In this document: in pieces, positions 18,705-25,922 of the stretch | Position numbering within the stretch: position 1 is the stretch's first letter | Layout of the letters: the number at the start of each line of letters is the position of its first letter | Assembly (NCBI GenBank): GCA_002720865.1 | Contig: PBIO01000020.1 | Span: 114,134 to 178,133, forward strand | Length of the DNA stretch: 64,000 nucleotides | Source of the DNA: Halobacteriovorax sp. | GTDB lineage: Bacteria > Bdellovibrionota > Bacteriovoracia > Bacteriovoracales > Bacteriovoracaceae | Direction: 5' to 3' | Notes under the pieces: model-generated | The model's database searches: none | What the model was told of the DNA's origin: nothing | Seen by the model: only the letters and a program-made list of their open reading frames with translations | Program-made: the position numbers and the translations under genes

Positions 18705-19472
18705 CTATTTAGAAAGTCCAACCTCGTCTAAATTTGTAAAAGTATATCCTCGCTCCAAGAGTGCCGGAATAAGCTTTTTTAACATTAAGGCAGACTTAGT
18801 ATGAATATCATGAAGAAGAATAACTCCTCCTTTTCTATAATCAGTGCGATTTAAATAACCTTCAAGACACTGATCAATAGTAAGTCCTTGAGACCAACAT
18901 CCCCAATCGGCGGCTTCTTGGTAGACCCCATTGGCGTCTTTTCTAATATTGCCACCGATATCCCAAAGGACAGGCCCAATATAGTTTTTCCCAATATCTG
19001 TTTTATTAATAATTGTTGAAGCCTTTTTTTGCCAAGACCCATAAGGAGCACGAAAATACCAATGATCAACATTTGAAGTATAAGGAACTAGTTCTTCATG
19101 TGCCTGAAAAAAAGACTTCTTCAATTTTTTCTTAAGACCCCATTTCGAAAAATTTCCAATATTATTATGCTCGTAAGAATGGTTCGCTATTATATGCCCT
19201 TCCTTTTCAATCTGACTCATAAGCATCGGATTTCTTTTTGCTAGTTTTCCAAGAACAAAGAAAGTCGCTTTAATATTATATTGCTTTAAAGTTTCTAAGA
19301 TTGAAGGAGTGGCTCGTTCTGTAGGTCCATCATCAAAAGTTAAGATGATCTTGTTATTTCCCGGATAAACTCTTTCAATATTACCTTCCCTAAGATCCTT
19401 AAAATGACCTTCATGGGCGTTAGAGTGCTGGGAAACGAAAATAAGTGCGAGTAGTAAAATTAAGTTTTTCAT
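18705..19472 (-). CDS. Polysaccharide deacetylase (NodB-type, CE4), exported
   Basis: 255 residues from ATG 19472, chosen because MKNLILLLALIFVSQHSNA is a signal peptide; TATACT lies eight bases before it and no Shine-Dalgarno is present. The frame runs 26 codons further upstream without a signal. CE4 motifs in order: ILTFDDGPT (catalytic base Asp and metal Asp), IANHSYEHNN (metal HxxxH), the RAPYGSW motif, the WDIGG motif, and VILLHDIH near the end. It removes acetyl groups from a GlcNAc polymer; in this lineage peptidoglycan is the obvious candidate, but chitin-like substrates cannot be excluded. Confidence 0.93.
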   Translation of the reverse strand: MKNLILLLALIFVSQHSNAHEGHFKDLREGNIERVYPGNNKIILTFDDGPTERATPSILETLKQYNIKATFFVLGKLAKRNPMLMSQIEKEGHIIANHSYEHNNIGNFSKWGLKKKLKKSFFQAHEELVPYTSNVDHWYFRAPYGSWQKKASTIINKTDIGKNYIGPVLWDIGGNIRKDANGVYQEAADWGCWSQGLTIDQCLEGYLNRTDYRKGGVILLHDIHTKSALMLKKLIPALLERGYTFTNLDEVGLSK

Positions 19473-19590
19473 GGGGAGTAAGTATAAAGAAACAGGCCAT
19501 CTGTAACCCCTGACTGTAAAAAGGACCTTATCAGCAACTCGCCATTTCAATAACTTACGAGGCTTATTTCTAAAAATATCGTCATCTTAT

Positions 19591-19615
19591 AGAAAAGAGG
19601 GGCGCTCGCCCCTCT
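19591..19615 (-). terminator. Rho-independent terminator
   Basis: AGAGGGGCG and CGCCCCTCT (19596-19615) pair perfectly with a two-base centre. On the minus strand the stem is followed by TTTTCTAT. It ends the gene at 19627-20100. Confidence 0.8.
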
Positions 19616-19626
19616 CAATGCTTTAA

Positions 19627-20100
19627 TTAATTACAGTAAGGAACTGGGAATACTTCTTTAGAAATTAGCTTTCCAAACATGCTCCAGTCACCATCACGAC
19701 GGCTACCTTCCCATCTGTGCTTAGTAACAGTTTTTGTGTACTCAAGAGGAAGGTTGATTGTTCTCATTTCCCACTTAACACATACGTCGTCTCTATCACG
19801 TCCTCTTCTACGAGTCTTAACACAAACCTTTTTCTCAAACTGAAGTGGCTTTGAGAAGTACTTGTACTCATGCTTTACACATTCTCTACGGTCACGATCT
19901 CTGTTTCCAATTCTTCTGTATTCGGTACAAACCTTTCTTAGGTCTTTTGTTCTCATTTCGTCACCGTCAATACAAACCTGATTCATTGGAATATTGTAGG
20001 CAAGAAGAACAGTTGTATAAGAAGTCTTTAACTTTGTTCTGTGGTGAGCAAAAAGACTTGTAGATAGAAGCATCGCTGCTAAAACAATAGCTGATTTCAT
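19627..20100 (-). CDS. Secreted protein with internal Arg/Asp-rich duplication
   Basis: 157 residues, ATG 20100 with AGGAG upstream. MKSAIVLAAMLLSTSLFAHH is a signal peptide. The mature part has two similar units: VCTEYRRIGNRDRDRREC then HEYKYFSKPLQFEKKV, and VCVKTRRRGRDRDDVC then WEMRTINLPLEYTKTV. Each is a Cys-flanked strand pair joined by an RDRD turn, so two disulfide-closed beta hairpins are likely. I know no family with this pattern. The mature part is strongly basic. It has its own terminator and an upstream inverted repeat. Confidence 0.7.
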   Translation of the reverse strand: MKSAIVLAAMLLSTSLFAHHRTKLKTSYTTVLLAYNIPMNQVCIDGDEMRTKDLRKVCTEYRRIGNRDRDRRECVKHEYKYFSKPLQFEKKVCVKTRRRGRDRDDVCVKWEMRTINLPLEYTKTVTKHRWEGSRRDGDWSMFGKLISKEVFPVPYCN

Positions 20101-20198
20101 AATAATCTCCTTTAAGATTTATGTTAAATTCAATAAAAAATGAATAGCAAACTGTTTAAAAGGAGAAATGTAGAAAGCTACTTTTGGAAAGATTAGTC

Positions 20199-20212
20199 TT
20201 CACAAATGTGAA
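20199..20212. promoter_or_regulatory. Inverted repeat TTCACA-AA-TGTGAA, possible operator
   Basis: A perfect 6-2-6 inverted repeat about 100 bases upstream of the secreted-protein start at 20100. It is like, but more compact than, a CRP/FNR half-site pair. No protein can be assigned. Confidence 0.3.
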
Positions 20213-20243
20213 AACCTAGGAACATTTTGACCCTGTGGAATAG

Positions 20244-21422
20244 CTAATTATGTAATTTTCCGAAGGCGCGGAAGAACTCTTCAGCCTCGGTACGGGAATA
20301 GCCTCGATCCATAAGATCCTTAGCATCCTTTACAAGAGGCTTTTTAGGTAAAGGAATAAACTTTCCATTACTGCCCTTATGACATTTTATACAGGCGTCT
20401 TTAAGAGGAAGTTCTTTACTTCCAATTCTAAAGGTCTCTCTTGCCACCCAATTTCCATCGACTTTTTCATAATAAAAAGGTTCAAAGTCCCCAGTCTTTC
20501 TATTTTTAGCAATCACTTCAATAGATTTTTCTTCAACGACGGTTCTTCCATCAGGCATTTTTGTGCGCTTTGAATTGATAGCAATTCTCATATCATCCAT
20601 AGCGGTTAGGCGAACTGAAGCTGCGCTTTTCGTGGCTTCAATTTGCCTTTTTGGCCACCACACTTCCCTAAAGGCACCTTCACCGTATTCTTTAACTATA
20701 GGACTCTTACTAGCACTTCCCTCTATCCTATTACTCTTCCACCATAGGTCTAAATTACCTTGATAAAGATTTCCATCTCTAAATGAGTTTGTCTTAACCA
20801 TCTCATCTACAGAGCCAGCGAATCTAGTTGCAAAAAGATCAGAAGCGGACATGGCCTGAGCTACGACTTCCCTTTCGTGGGCGGCTCTACTACCAAAAAG
20901 TGCTCCAAAATTTTTTATAATTCCATCTCTTGGGGGAAAACCTAAGATCCCACTTTTTAAGGCCAGAACTTGAACATCTGGATCCGTGATCCCGGCTTTT
21001 CTTAGGGCTTCCACTTGAAGCTTAACTTCAGAGGCAGGGACATATTCAATATATGATGGTTTTGAGTTCCAGCTTTTAGCCCTTTTTACTTCAGTTGTCG
21101 TCGTAGGACTCTTAATCCTTTGTAAGGCTAGTTTTTGTCTTATCGTAAGCTTAAGGTCTTTTCCAAGTTCATCCTTTGCCAGTGACTCTAATTTTGCTCC
21201 TCTCTTTCTTTTTGGAAGAAGAACATTCTCAATAATATCTTCTCTTGAAAATCTAGCTCTTTGAACCTCTGCACTTAAATCAGCTATAGGCTTAGGTTTG
21301 ACTGGCTCTTTATTCTTTCTAAGAACTCTTTGCATAAAGCTTCCAAAAGCAGAAACACCTTTTTCACAGGTGAAGGCCCCTGGAGATGAAAAAATGAATA
21401 TTATAAAAAGCCAAACTCTCAC
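20244..21422 (-). CDS. Exported single-haem c-type cytochrome-like protein
   Basis: 392 residues from GTG 21422; MRVWLFIIFIFSSPGAFTC is a signal peptide. One CxxCH haem motif lies near the C-terminus (LKDACIKCHKGSNGKF, about residue 352). The region before it (RLTAMDDMRIAIN, then FEPFYYEKVDG and WVARETF) is beta-rich. The layout of a long unknown N-terminus with a single haem near the end is like periplasmic P460/DUF3365-type proteins, but I cannot name it with confidence. The N-terminal half (about 25-110) is basic and helical. No electron-transfer genes are nearby. Confidence 0.7.
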   Translation of the reverse strand: MRVWLFIIFIFSSPGAFTCEKGVSAFGSFMQRVLRKNKEPVKPKPIADLSAEVQRARFSREDIIENVLLPKRKRGAKLESLAKDELGKDLKLTIRQKLALQRIKSPTTTTEVKRAKSWNSKPSYIEYVPASEVKLQVEALRKAGITDPDVQVLALKSGILGFPPRDGIIKNFGALFGSRAAHEREVVAQAMSASDLFATRFAGSVDEMVKTNSFRDGNLYQGNLDLWWKSNRIEGSASKSPIVKEYGEGAFREVWWPKRQIEATKSAASVRLTAMDDMRIAINSKRTKMPDGRTVVEEKSIEVIAKNRKTGDFEPFYYEKVDGNWVARETFRIGSKELPLKDACIKCHKGSNGKFIPLPKKPLVKDAKDLMDRGYSRTEAEEFFRAFGKLHN

Positions 21423-21479
21423 CCATTCTTATCGGCGATTTTAACCTTTTGCTGAGCATGTCCGACTCGAGCAGTCGGG

Positions 21480-21818
21480 CTAAACTTTACTTATCTTTAT
21501 CTCCCGTGCGATGAGAAAAAGCGGGAATGTAACGCTTACGGCAATGGTCATAGCAAAAAAGTAATAAACCCAGAGATAGCGAATTCCAAGCTTCCTTGCC
21601 TCTCGATACATAAAAATAAAGGCTGCTGCCGTAAAAAAAATAATGTCTATTGTTATAGAACTTGAGGCATGGGTCACAAAACAGTCTTTAATAAAGCTAA
21701 GTAGACCCTGCCCTAAATCCCCACCCATATAATTATAATTTTCCCTTAGGCAAAGAATTAACGCTACCAAAGAAAACAGTCCATATACTCCAATTAAAAT
21801 TTTATTCGGCTTTTGCAT
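21480..21818 (-). CDS. DUF2834-type small membrane protein
   Basis: 112 residues with three hydrophobic segments (about 8-25, 50-70, 82-105). The order LSFIKDCFVTHASSSITIDI, then AAFIFMYREARKLGIRYLWVY, is characteristic of the DUF2834 family of small integral membrane proteins. No function is known for the family. The gene is divergent from the riboswitch-like leader at 21851. Confidence 0.8.
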   Translation of the reverse strand: MQKPNKILIGVYGLFSLVALILCLRENYNYMGGDLGQGLLSFIKDCFVTHASSSITIDIIFFTAAAFIFMYREARKLGIRYLWVYYFFAMTIAVSVTFPLFLIAREIKISKV

Positions 21819-21850
21819 ACGTAAATAATATCATATAAAGTTAAAAATAT

Positions 21851-21920
21851 ATTAAGTGAAGTTGGTGGAATTCCAACACTGTCGCGCAACGGTTATAGTC
21901 CGATCCTTTTTCCCGCAGGA
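21851..21920 (+). ncRNA. Cobalamin-riboswitch-like core in the leader of the HTH gene
   Basis: GTTGG-TGGAATT-CCAAC (21861-21877) is the conserved GGUG..AAUUCC hairpin, and ACTGT-CGCGCA-ACGGT (21878-21893) forms the next stem with the conserved CGCAAC loop, followed by TATAGTCCGATCC. Order and spacing match the central P4-P6 core of cobalamin riboswitches. The 5' and 3' parts of the full class are not recognisable. TCCT at 21904-21907 could pair with AGGA of the downstream Shine-Dalgarno. The GGTTATAGTCCG end also resembles the 3' half of an FMN element, the main alternative. Confidence 0.45.
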
Positions 21921-21927
21921 GGTTAAA

Positions 21928-22194
21928 ATGAAGTCCTACTTAGATGGCTCTCGCCATTATGCAGAATTCCTAAAAAAGATTTACCAAGGTGAAAAACTAA
22001 AAGATGAAAGCTTTAGCTATCGTGTTTTTGCCAGAAAGCTTGGAGTCAGTCACGGCTACTTGGCCAATATTATAAAAGGTGCAAGACCACCTTCTCGAAA
22101 ATTTATTTTGGATACAGGTAAAGTTTTAGAGCTTAATGAAAATGAGCTTGCTAAATTTTTAAACCCGTATCCAATGGATACGACTACTACCTAG
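21928..22194 (+). CDS. Short helix-turn-helix protein, TIGR02147-like N-terminal domain only
   Basis: 88 residues from ATG 21928, which has a perfect AGGAGG four bases upstream; the frame extends 24 codons into the riboswitch-like leader but those are not coding. SRHYAEFLKKIYQGEK is followed by SYRVFARKLGVSHGYLANIIKGARPPSRKFI (a helix-turn-helix across about 30-65). This is the N-terminal part of the TIGR02147 proteins frequent in Bdellovibrionota and Fibrobacteres, which are normally about 260-280 residues; the long C-terminal part is absent. A DNA-binding regulator, perhaps of the neighbouring lipoprotein. Confidence 0.75.
   Translation: MKSYLDGSRHYAEFLKKIYQGEKLKDESFSYRVFARKLGVSHGYLANIIKGARPPSRKFILDTGKVLELNENELAKFLNPYPMDTTTT
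22166..22182. promoter_or_regulatory. Inverted repeat CGTATCC-AAT-GGATACG
   Basis: A perfect 7-3-7 inverted repeat inside the last codons of the HTH gene. The half-site CGTATCC is also the core of the tandem repeats 45 bases downstream, so both may be sites for one protein. Confidence 0.4.
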
Positions 22195-22201
22195 ACGGTC
22201 G

Positions 22202-22244
22202 GCCGTTTCCATTTACAAAAGAGATGGCCGTATCCGCCGTATCC
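22202..22244 (+). repeat. Three GCCGTATCC-type repeats upstream of the lipoprotein gene
   Basis: GCCGTTTCC at 22202-22210 and two adjacent GCCGTATCC copies at 22227-22235 and 22236-22244. They lie about 60-100 bases before the ATG at 22306, where an activator or repressor would sit. The sequence shares its core with the inverted repeat at 22166. Confidence 0.5.
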
Positions 22245-22305
22245 ATCCCCTATTCTTGGCACTCTCCTTGCTTTTATAAAACTATCTAAAAACAAGGAGA
22301 GAAAA

Positions 22306-22758
22306 ATGAAAACGATTTTAACAGCAGCAATTTGTCTTGTGATTTTTAACTCGTGCGGAAAAGATAAGCCCGTTACCACGGCCAATCTAATTTCAAATAG
22401 CGAGGCCATCGAACTAAGTATAGAAGGTGACTATAGCGACCCTTATAATTCAAATCACTCCATCAATAGTGAAAATTGGGTTGTAAGCTTTAACGGTGAT
22501 TCTTCTACTTATGAAATTATTGAATTTAATAATGAAGAAAACTATCTTATCGCATTAAACGGAGATGACTCTTTTAATCCTGGTGAATATTCCCGCTTTG
22601 AATGGACCTTTGAAGAGGGCACTCTCTATTATTGCCAAAGTGTTTATGACGCTGAAACTGAAGAAGAAGCAAAATCTTACTTAGATTCAGACCCAACAGA
22701 TCCAAGCTCTGCCGGCTGCGGCTCCTATAATTTTCCATGGACTGAACTAAGCCTATAG
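22306..22758 (+). CDS. Acidic lipoprotein, function unknown
   Basis: 150 residues, ATG 22306 with AAGGAG upstream. MKTILTAAICLVIFNSC is a lipoprotein signal with lipobox FNSC. The mature part is very acidic (many Glu, Asp and Asn), beta-rich, with Cys in LYYCQSVY and AGCGSYN that could pair. The pattern YEIIEFNNEENYLIALN resembles small domains built of antiparallel strands found in predator lipoproteins, but no family name is justified. It ends at a good terminator and starts after a cluster of short repeats, so it is regulated on its own. Confidence 0.7.
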   Translation: MKTILTAAICLVIFNSCGKDKPVTTANLISNSEAIELSIEGDYSDPYNSNHSINSENWVVSFNGDSSTYEIIEFNNEENYLIALNGDDSFNPGEYSRFEWTFEEGTLYYCQSVYDAETEEEAKSYLDSDPTDPSSAGCGSYNFPWTELSL

Positions 22759-22763
22759 ATATC

Positions 22764-22786
22764 AGCCCCTTAACTGGGGCTTTTTA
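22764..22786 (+). terminator. Rho-independent terminator
   Basis: AGCCCC-TTAACT-GGGGCT followed by TTTT, six bases after the lipoprotein stop codon. Confidence 0.9.
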
Positions 22787-22886
22787 TATTCCGACTAGGT
22801 TGCTCCAGTTCTATGGCAATTCTTTACTAGATAAAAAAATACCAATTTAGTTTAAAATGAATTGATTCATCTAAATGGGAGCACCA

Positions 22887-24032
22887 ATGAAATTCTTATT
22901 ACTATTTTTAGTCGCAACTCTATTATTAAGTTGTGGGGGTCCAAACGGAACACGAAAAACAGCATCAGCAGATGGAGTTTCTGAAGAACAACCACCAACG
23001 GAGCAAGGGGAGGTCTGGAGTGCAAAAGAAATGCATAGTGCCAGGCTTATTAGAGAACAATTTAGAAATGCTTTAAATGCCTCTACTCCTGAAGGAGAAG
23101 AGATGAAGCGAGACGCCCATCCAAAACATCACGGATGTGTAAAGGCCAAACTAACCATTGATAATACGAAGTTAAAAGATGAGTACAAAGTTGGTCTCTA
23201 TGAAAATAATTCTAGCTACAACGCCTTAATAAGATTCTCAAACGGGGATCCCAATCACAAAAAAGCGGATGCCAAATCAGATGTAAGAGGGATGGCCGTA
23301 AAGCTATTTGATGTCCCCTACACTTCATACTTAGAAGAAACTGGTGTGGATGAGAATCTTAAAGTTCATGATTTTGTCTTTATGAATAGCCCTGAATTTT
23401 TTATTAAAGATCCTAAACACTATGGAAAATTTATGGACTCTGTAGAGTCCGGAGGACTTGGGGTCGCCTTCTTTGCAGTAGGAGCCTTTTTCAACCCAAA
23501 AGATAAATTCATAACAATTTTAAGAAAGGCCTTTGGAATGAAGGTCGGTAACCCACTTGATATTGATTATCATAGTGCTACTCCTTATAAGCTCGGTCCA
23601 ACTTCTTCTAAAATGAAGTTTGTAAGCTGTAAATCAAACAAGGAAAAGGTGCCAAAACATGCCCCGGATAACTTCTTAAGAAATCGTCTGGCCCACTATC
23701 TAGATAAGCAGGGCACTTGCTTTGATTTTTATATTCAGCCTAATAACGATAAGAAAAAGAATGATATTGAGAATGCTCAACAAAAATGGAAAACAAGGAA
23801 ATCCCCTTTTATAAAAGTCGGAAGGCTTGAAGTTCCACAGCAATCAAAAAAGGAAATCGTGGCAAGAGATCAGGCCTGTCAGGATATGTCTTTTAATCCT
23901 TGGCGAGCCCCTAGTGAAAATAGACCTATGGGAGGAGTTAATCGAATACGATTAGAAGTTTATGTTAAGCAGGCCAAAATGAGGCAAAACTACAACGATG
24001 TTGAATATCCCGGTCCATCCGAATTTAAATAA
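22887..24032 (+). CDS. Catalase-like haem-domain lipoprotein
   Basis: 381 residues from ATG 22887 (GGAG six bases upstream; an in-frame ATG at 22875 lies before that site). MKFLLLFLVATLLLSC is a lipoprotein signal. The domain follows the catalase core in order: RDAHPKHHGCVKA (active-site His region, about 72-84), ALIRFSNGDPN (about 110), SDVRGMAVKLF (about 127-137), FVFMNSPEFF, and NPWRAPSENRPMGGVNRIR near the end. It is shorter than true catalases, like the SrpA/catalase-related group with peroxidase activity. Envelope location is unusual and suggests defence against external peroxide. Confidence 0.88.
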   Translation: MKFLLLFLVATLLLSCGGPNGTRKTASADGVSEEQPPTEQGEVWSAKEMHSARLIREQFRNALNASTPEGEEMKRDAHPKHHGCVKAKLTIDNTKLKDEYKVGLYENNSSYNALIRFSNGDPNHKKADAKSDVRGMAVKLFDVPYTSYLEETGVDENLKVHDFVFMNSPEFFIKDPKHYGKFMDSVESGGLGVAFFAVGAFFNPKDKFITILRKAFGMKVGNPLDIDYHSATPYKLGPTSSKMKFVSCKSNKEKVPKHAPDNFLRNRLAHYLDKQGTCFDFYIQPNNDKKKNDIENAQQKWKTRKSPFIKVGRLEVPQQSKKEIVARDQACQDMSFNPWRAPSENRPMGGVNRIRLEVYVKQAKMRQNYNDVEYPGPSEFK

Positions 24033-24062
24033 AAAAAAGCCCTCTAAAAGAGGGCTTTTTTA
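24031..24062. terminator. Bidirectional rho-independent terminator
   Basis: GCCCTCT-AAA-AGAGGGC (24039-24055) with an A run on the left and TTTTTT on the right. It serves the catalase-like gene on the plus strand and the infC-rpmI-rplT operon on the minus strand. Confidence 0.9.
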
Positions 24063-24085
24063 TTTCAAAATTTATTTATTTTAAA

Positions 24086-24430
24086 TTACTTTGTCGCTGC
24101 GTGAATTGCTGCAAATCCAGCTTCATCAGTTGCTGCAATTTCTGAAAGCATCTTTCTGTTAAGACCGATGTTTTTCTTTCCTAAGTTCCCCATGAACTTA
24201 GAGTATGAATCACCCATCATCTCAGCAGCAGCTGCAATTCTAACAATCCAAAGTCTTCTCATATTTCTCTTAAGTAGACGTCTACCTTTGTAAGAGTTGT
24301 GAAGAGCACGTTTTACAGTTTCAGCTGTATGACGGAATTTTGTTCTTCTGTCGAAGTGAAAACCTTTTGCAAGTTTTCTAACTTTGTTTCTTCTTTGTCT
24401 GGCCTTAAAGCCTCTTCTAGCACGTGACAT
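24086..24430 (-). CDS. rplT: 50S ribosomal protein L20
   Basis: 114 residues, standard length. Begins SRARRGFKARQRRNKVRKLAKGF; contains RTKFRHTAETVKRALHNSYK and RRLLKRNMRRLWIVRI, all typical of L20, an early-assembly 23S rRNA-binding protein. Last gene of the infC-rpmI-rplT operon. AGGAG precedes the start. In some bacteria L20 represses this operon by binding its mRNA; the sequence here does not show whether that happens. Confidence 0.98.
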   Translation of the reverse strand: MSRARRGFKARQRRNKVRKLAKGFHFDRRTKFRHTAETVKRALHNSYKGRRLLKRNMRRLWIVRIAAAAEMMGDSYSKFMGNLGKKNIGLNRKMLSEIAATDEAGFAAIHAATK

Positions 24431-24503
24431 ATTTATCTCCTGTTACGACACTTGGGGGGAAGTTCCTCTTAGTCCCAAGGATCAGTAAAATTATTATTAA
24501 AAA

Positions 24504-24701
24504 TTAAGCGTATGGTAATTGTCTAGCTACTCTTTTAGCATCACAGCTATCAACAAGTGCCGCTTTTCCTCTTTTGTTCTTTAAGCTTCTTGAATGCTTG
24601 GTAAGAATGTGACGAAGACCTTTCTTTCTTCTTTTAAATTTTCCACTTCCAGTCTTCGAGAATCTTTTTGCAGCAGCTCTGCAAGTCTTCATTTTAGGCA
24701 T
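24504..24701 (-). CDS. rpmI: 50S ribosomal protein L35
   Basis: 65 residues, normal length. PKMKTCRAAAKRFSKTGSGK and the basic stretch RRKKGLRHILTKHSRSLKN are diagnostic of L35. It lies between infC and rplT, the conserved gene order. AAAGGAA precedes the ATG. Confidence 0.98.
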   Translation of the reverse strand: MPKMKTCRAAAKRFSKTGSGKFKRRKKGLRHILTKHSRSLKNKRGKAALVDSCDAKRVARQLPYA

Positions 24702-24772
24702 AACTATTTCCTTTAATCTAAATTTAGAATGGCATTTCTAACAAAGGGCGTACGGAATGTAAAACATCGTTT

Positions 24773-25420
24773 TTATTCGGTGGCCGACTCTTGACTCTCT
24801 GCACCGTCAGGATTTCCAGCTGCGGCTTCTTCGGCTAATAGCTTTTCTTCCCTTTTACGGTCCTTAAGAATCTGTTTAATAGCCTTTTTGTCCGGAGATA
24901 AGATGGTAATAATACGATTTCCCATCATCTTAGGGGGAGACTCAACAACCGCTCCAAGCTTCTCAACCATTTCGATAATTCCCTTGAACTTCTCAAAACC
25001 TTGGTCGCGGTGCGCCATTTCACGTCCACGAAATTGCATCACCATCTTAACTTTATCCGACTGATGTAGAAACTTCTCAGCTCTTTTTAGCTTAGTATCT
25101 AAATCGTGCTGCTCAATATTCGGTCTGAATTGAATTTCTTTTAAAAGGGTTTTTGCCTGTTTTTTCTTTTGTTCGTTAGCTTTTTTCTGTTGGTCATACT
25201 TATAGCGACCGTAATCAATTAGCTTAACAACAGGGGGTTTTGCATTGGGGGAAACCTCTACTAAATCAAGTCCTGTCTCTTCTCTGAGCTTTCTCGCTTC
25301 ATCTAAAGAAACAACTCCATAAGCAGTTCCATCTTCGTGCATCAGTCTCATTTCAGATGTTCTGATGTCATCGTTGATCCGTGGACCTTTGTCCCGTCTC
25401 GGGGCTCCTCTTCTCTTAAT
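24773..25420 (-). CDS. infC: Translation initiation factor IF-3 (AUU start codon)
   Basis: 215 residues if started at ATT 25420. GGAGG ends five bases before this ATT, and the product then begins IKRRGAPRRDKGPRINDDIR, matching the N-terminus of IF-3. The only nearby ATG (25424) reads ATG TAT TAA, a three-codon dead end, and a TTG at 25432 overlaps the ribosome binding site. IF-3 genes use AUU in many bacteria, which lets IF-3 repress its own translation. N-domain about 12-85 (VSPNAKPPVVKLIDYGRYKY), linker, C-domain about 90-180; the C-terminal Ala/Glu tail is a lineage extension. It ensures start-codon accuracy on the 30S subunit. Confidence 0.96.
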   Translation of the reverse strand: MKRRGAPRRDKGPRINDDIRTSEMRLMHEDGTAYGVVSLDEARKLREETGLDLVEVSPNAKPPVVKLIDYGRYKYDQQKKANEQKKKQAKTLLKEIQFRPNIEQHDLDTKLKRAEKFLHQSDKVKMVMQFRGREMAHRDQGFEKFKGIIEMVEKLGAVVESPPKMMGNRIITILSPDKKAIKQILKDRKREEKLLAEEAAAGNPDGAESQESATE

Positions 25421-25454
25421 ACATACCTCCAACAGTACTCATAATTAGACCTCT

Positions 25455-25483
25455 AATTTAATATCGTAGGTCAAAAATGTAAA
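25455..25483 (-). promoter_or_regulatory. Probable infC operon promoter
   Basis: On the minus strand TTTACA (25483-25478), a 17-base spacer, and TAAATT (25460-25455), about 35 bases before the ATT start of infC. Confidence 0.5.
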
Positions 25484-25487
25484 CGCC

Positions 25488-25922
25488 CTAAAATAGGCCG
25501 ATTCGTCGCTTCAATAAGCCGTTTTCCCTAAAAAAACTAACTCTCCAAGTCGAAGCAAACTCCTTTTCAGAAGCCTCCCTCAAACTCTGCTCTTGTGCTA
25601 AAAGCTCTTCTAACTGCAGCTCTTCACCCATTTGGGACTCTTTACCAAAATAAGTCCCCTTTCCTAGGTCATAAGTCTCCATCCCTGGAAGCTCTCCCGG
25701 ATTCACAAATCCGGTTATCTCTCGGGCAACCCAAAGTTCGTCGCTAGAACTTAATTCTTTTCCCGGTTTAAAAAAGTACAAATGAAAGGCCTGACTGGCC
25801 TTTTGAACCCTCGGGTGTTCTTCAATGGCCAAATCTAAAACAGCCAATTCCTTTATCCAAGAAGCATCCAAGGTATTTTTTTTATAGAGAAGTCTCGTGT
25901 TTGATAGCTTAAAACAATCCAT
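25488..25922 (-). CDS. Hypothetical protein coupled to folE
   Basis: 144 residues, ATG overlapping the folE stop (TAATG). No signal peptide or membrane segment, so cytoplasmic. It has a compact N-terminal domain (LLYKKNTLDASWIKELAVLD; ELWVAREITGFVNPGEL), an acidic helix rich in Glu/Gln (about 100-125), and a basic end (ENGLLKRRIGLF). I do not recognise it. The tight overlap with folE suggests a joint role or at least coupled expression. Confidence 0.65.
   Translation of the reverse strand: MDCFKLSNTRLLYKKNTLDASWIKELAVLDLAIEEHPRVQKASQAFHLYFFKPGKELSSSDELWVAREITGFVNPGELPGMETYDLGKGTYFGKESQMGEELQLEELLAQEQSLREASEKEFASTWRVSFFRENGLLKRRIGLF

Noticed and set aside
21856..21927. In-frame extension of the HTH gene upstream of ATG 21928
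   Set aside because: It runs through the riboswitch-like leader and the perfect AGGAGG; the ATG is far better supported.
22201..22230. GGCC...GGCC pairing after the HTH gene as a terminator
   Set aside because: The stem has mismatches and there is no T run; the short repeats explain the likeness.
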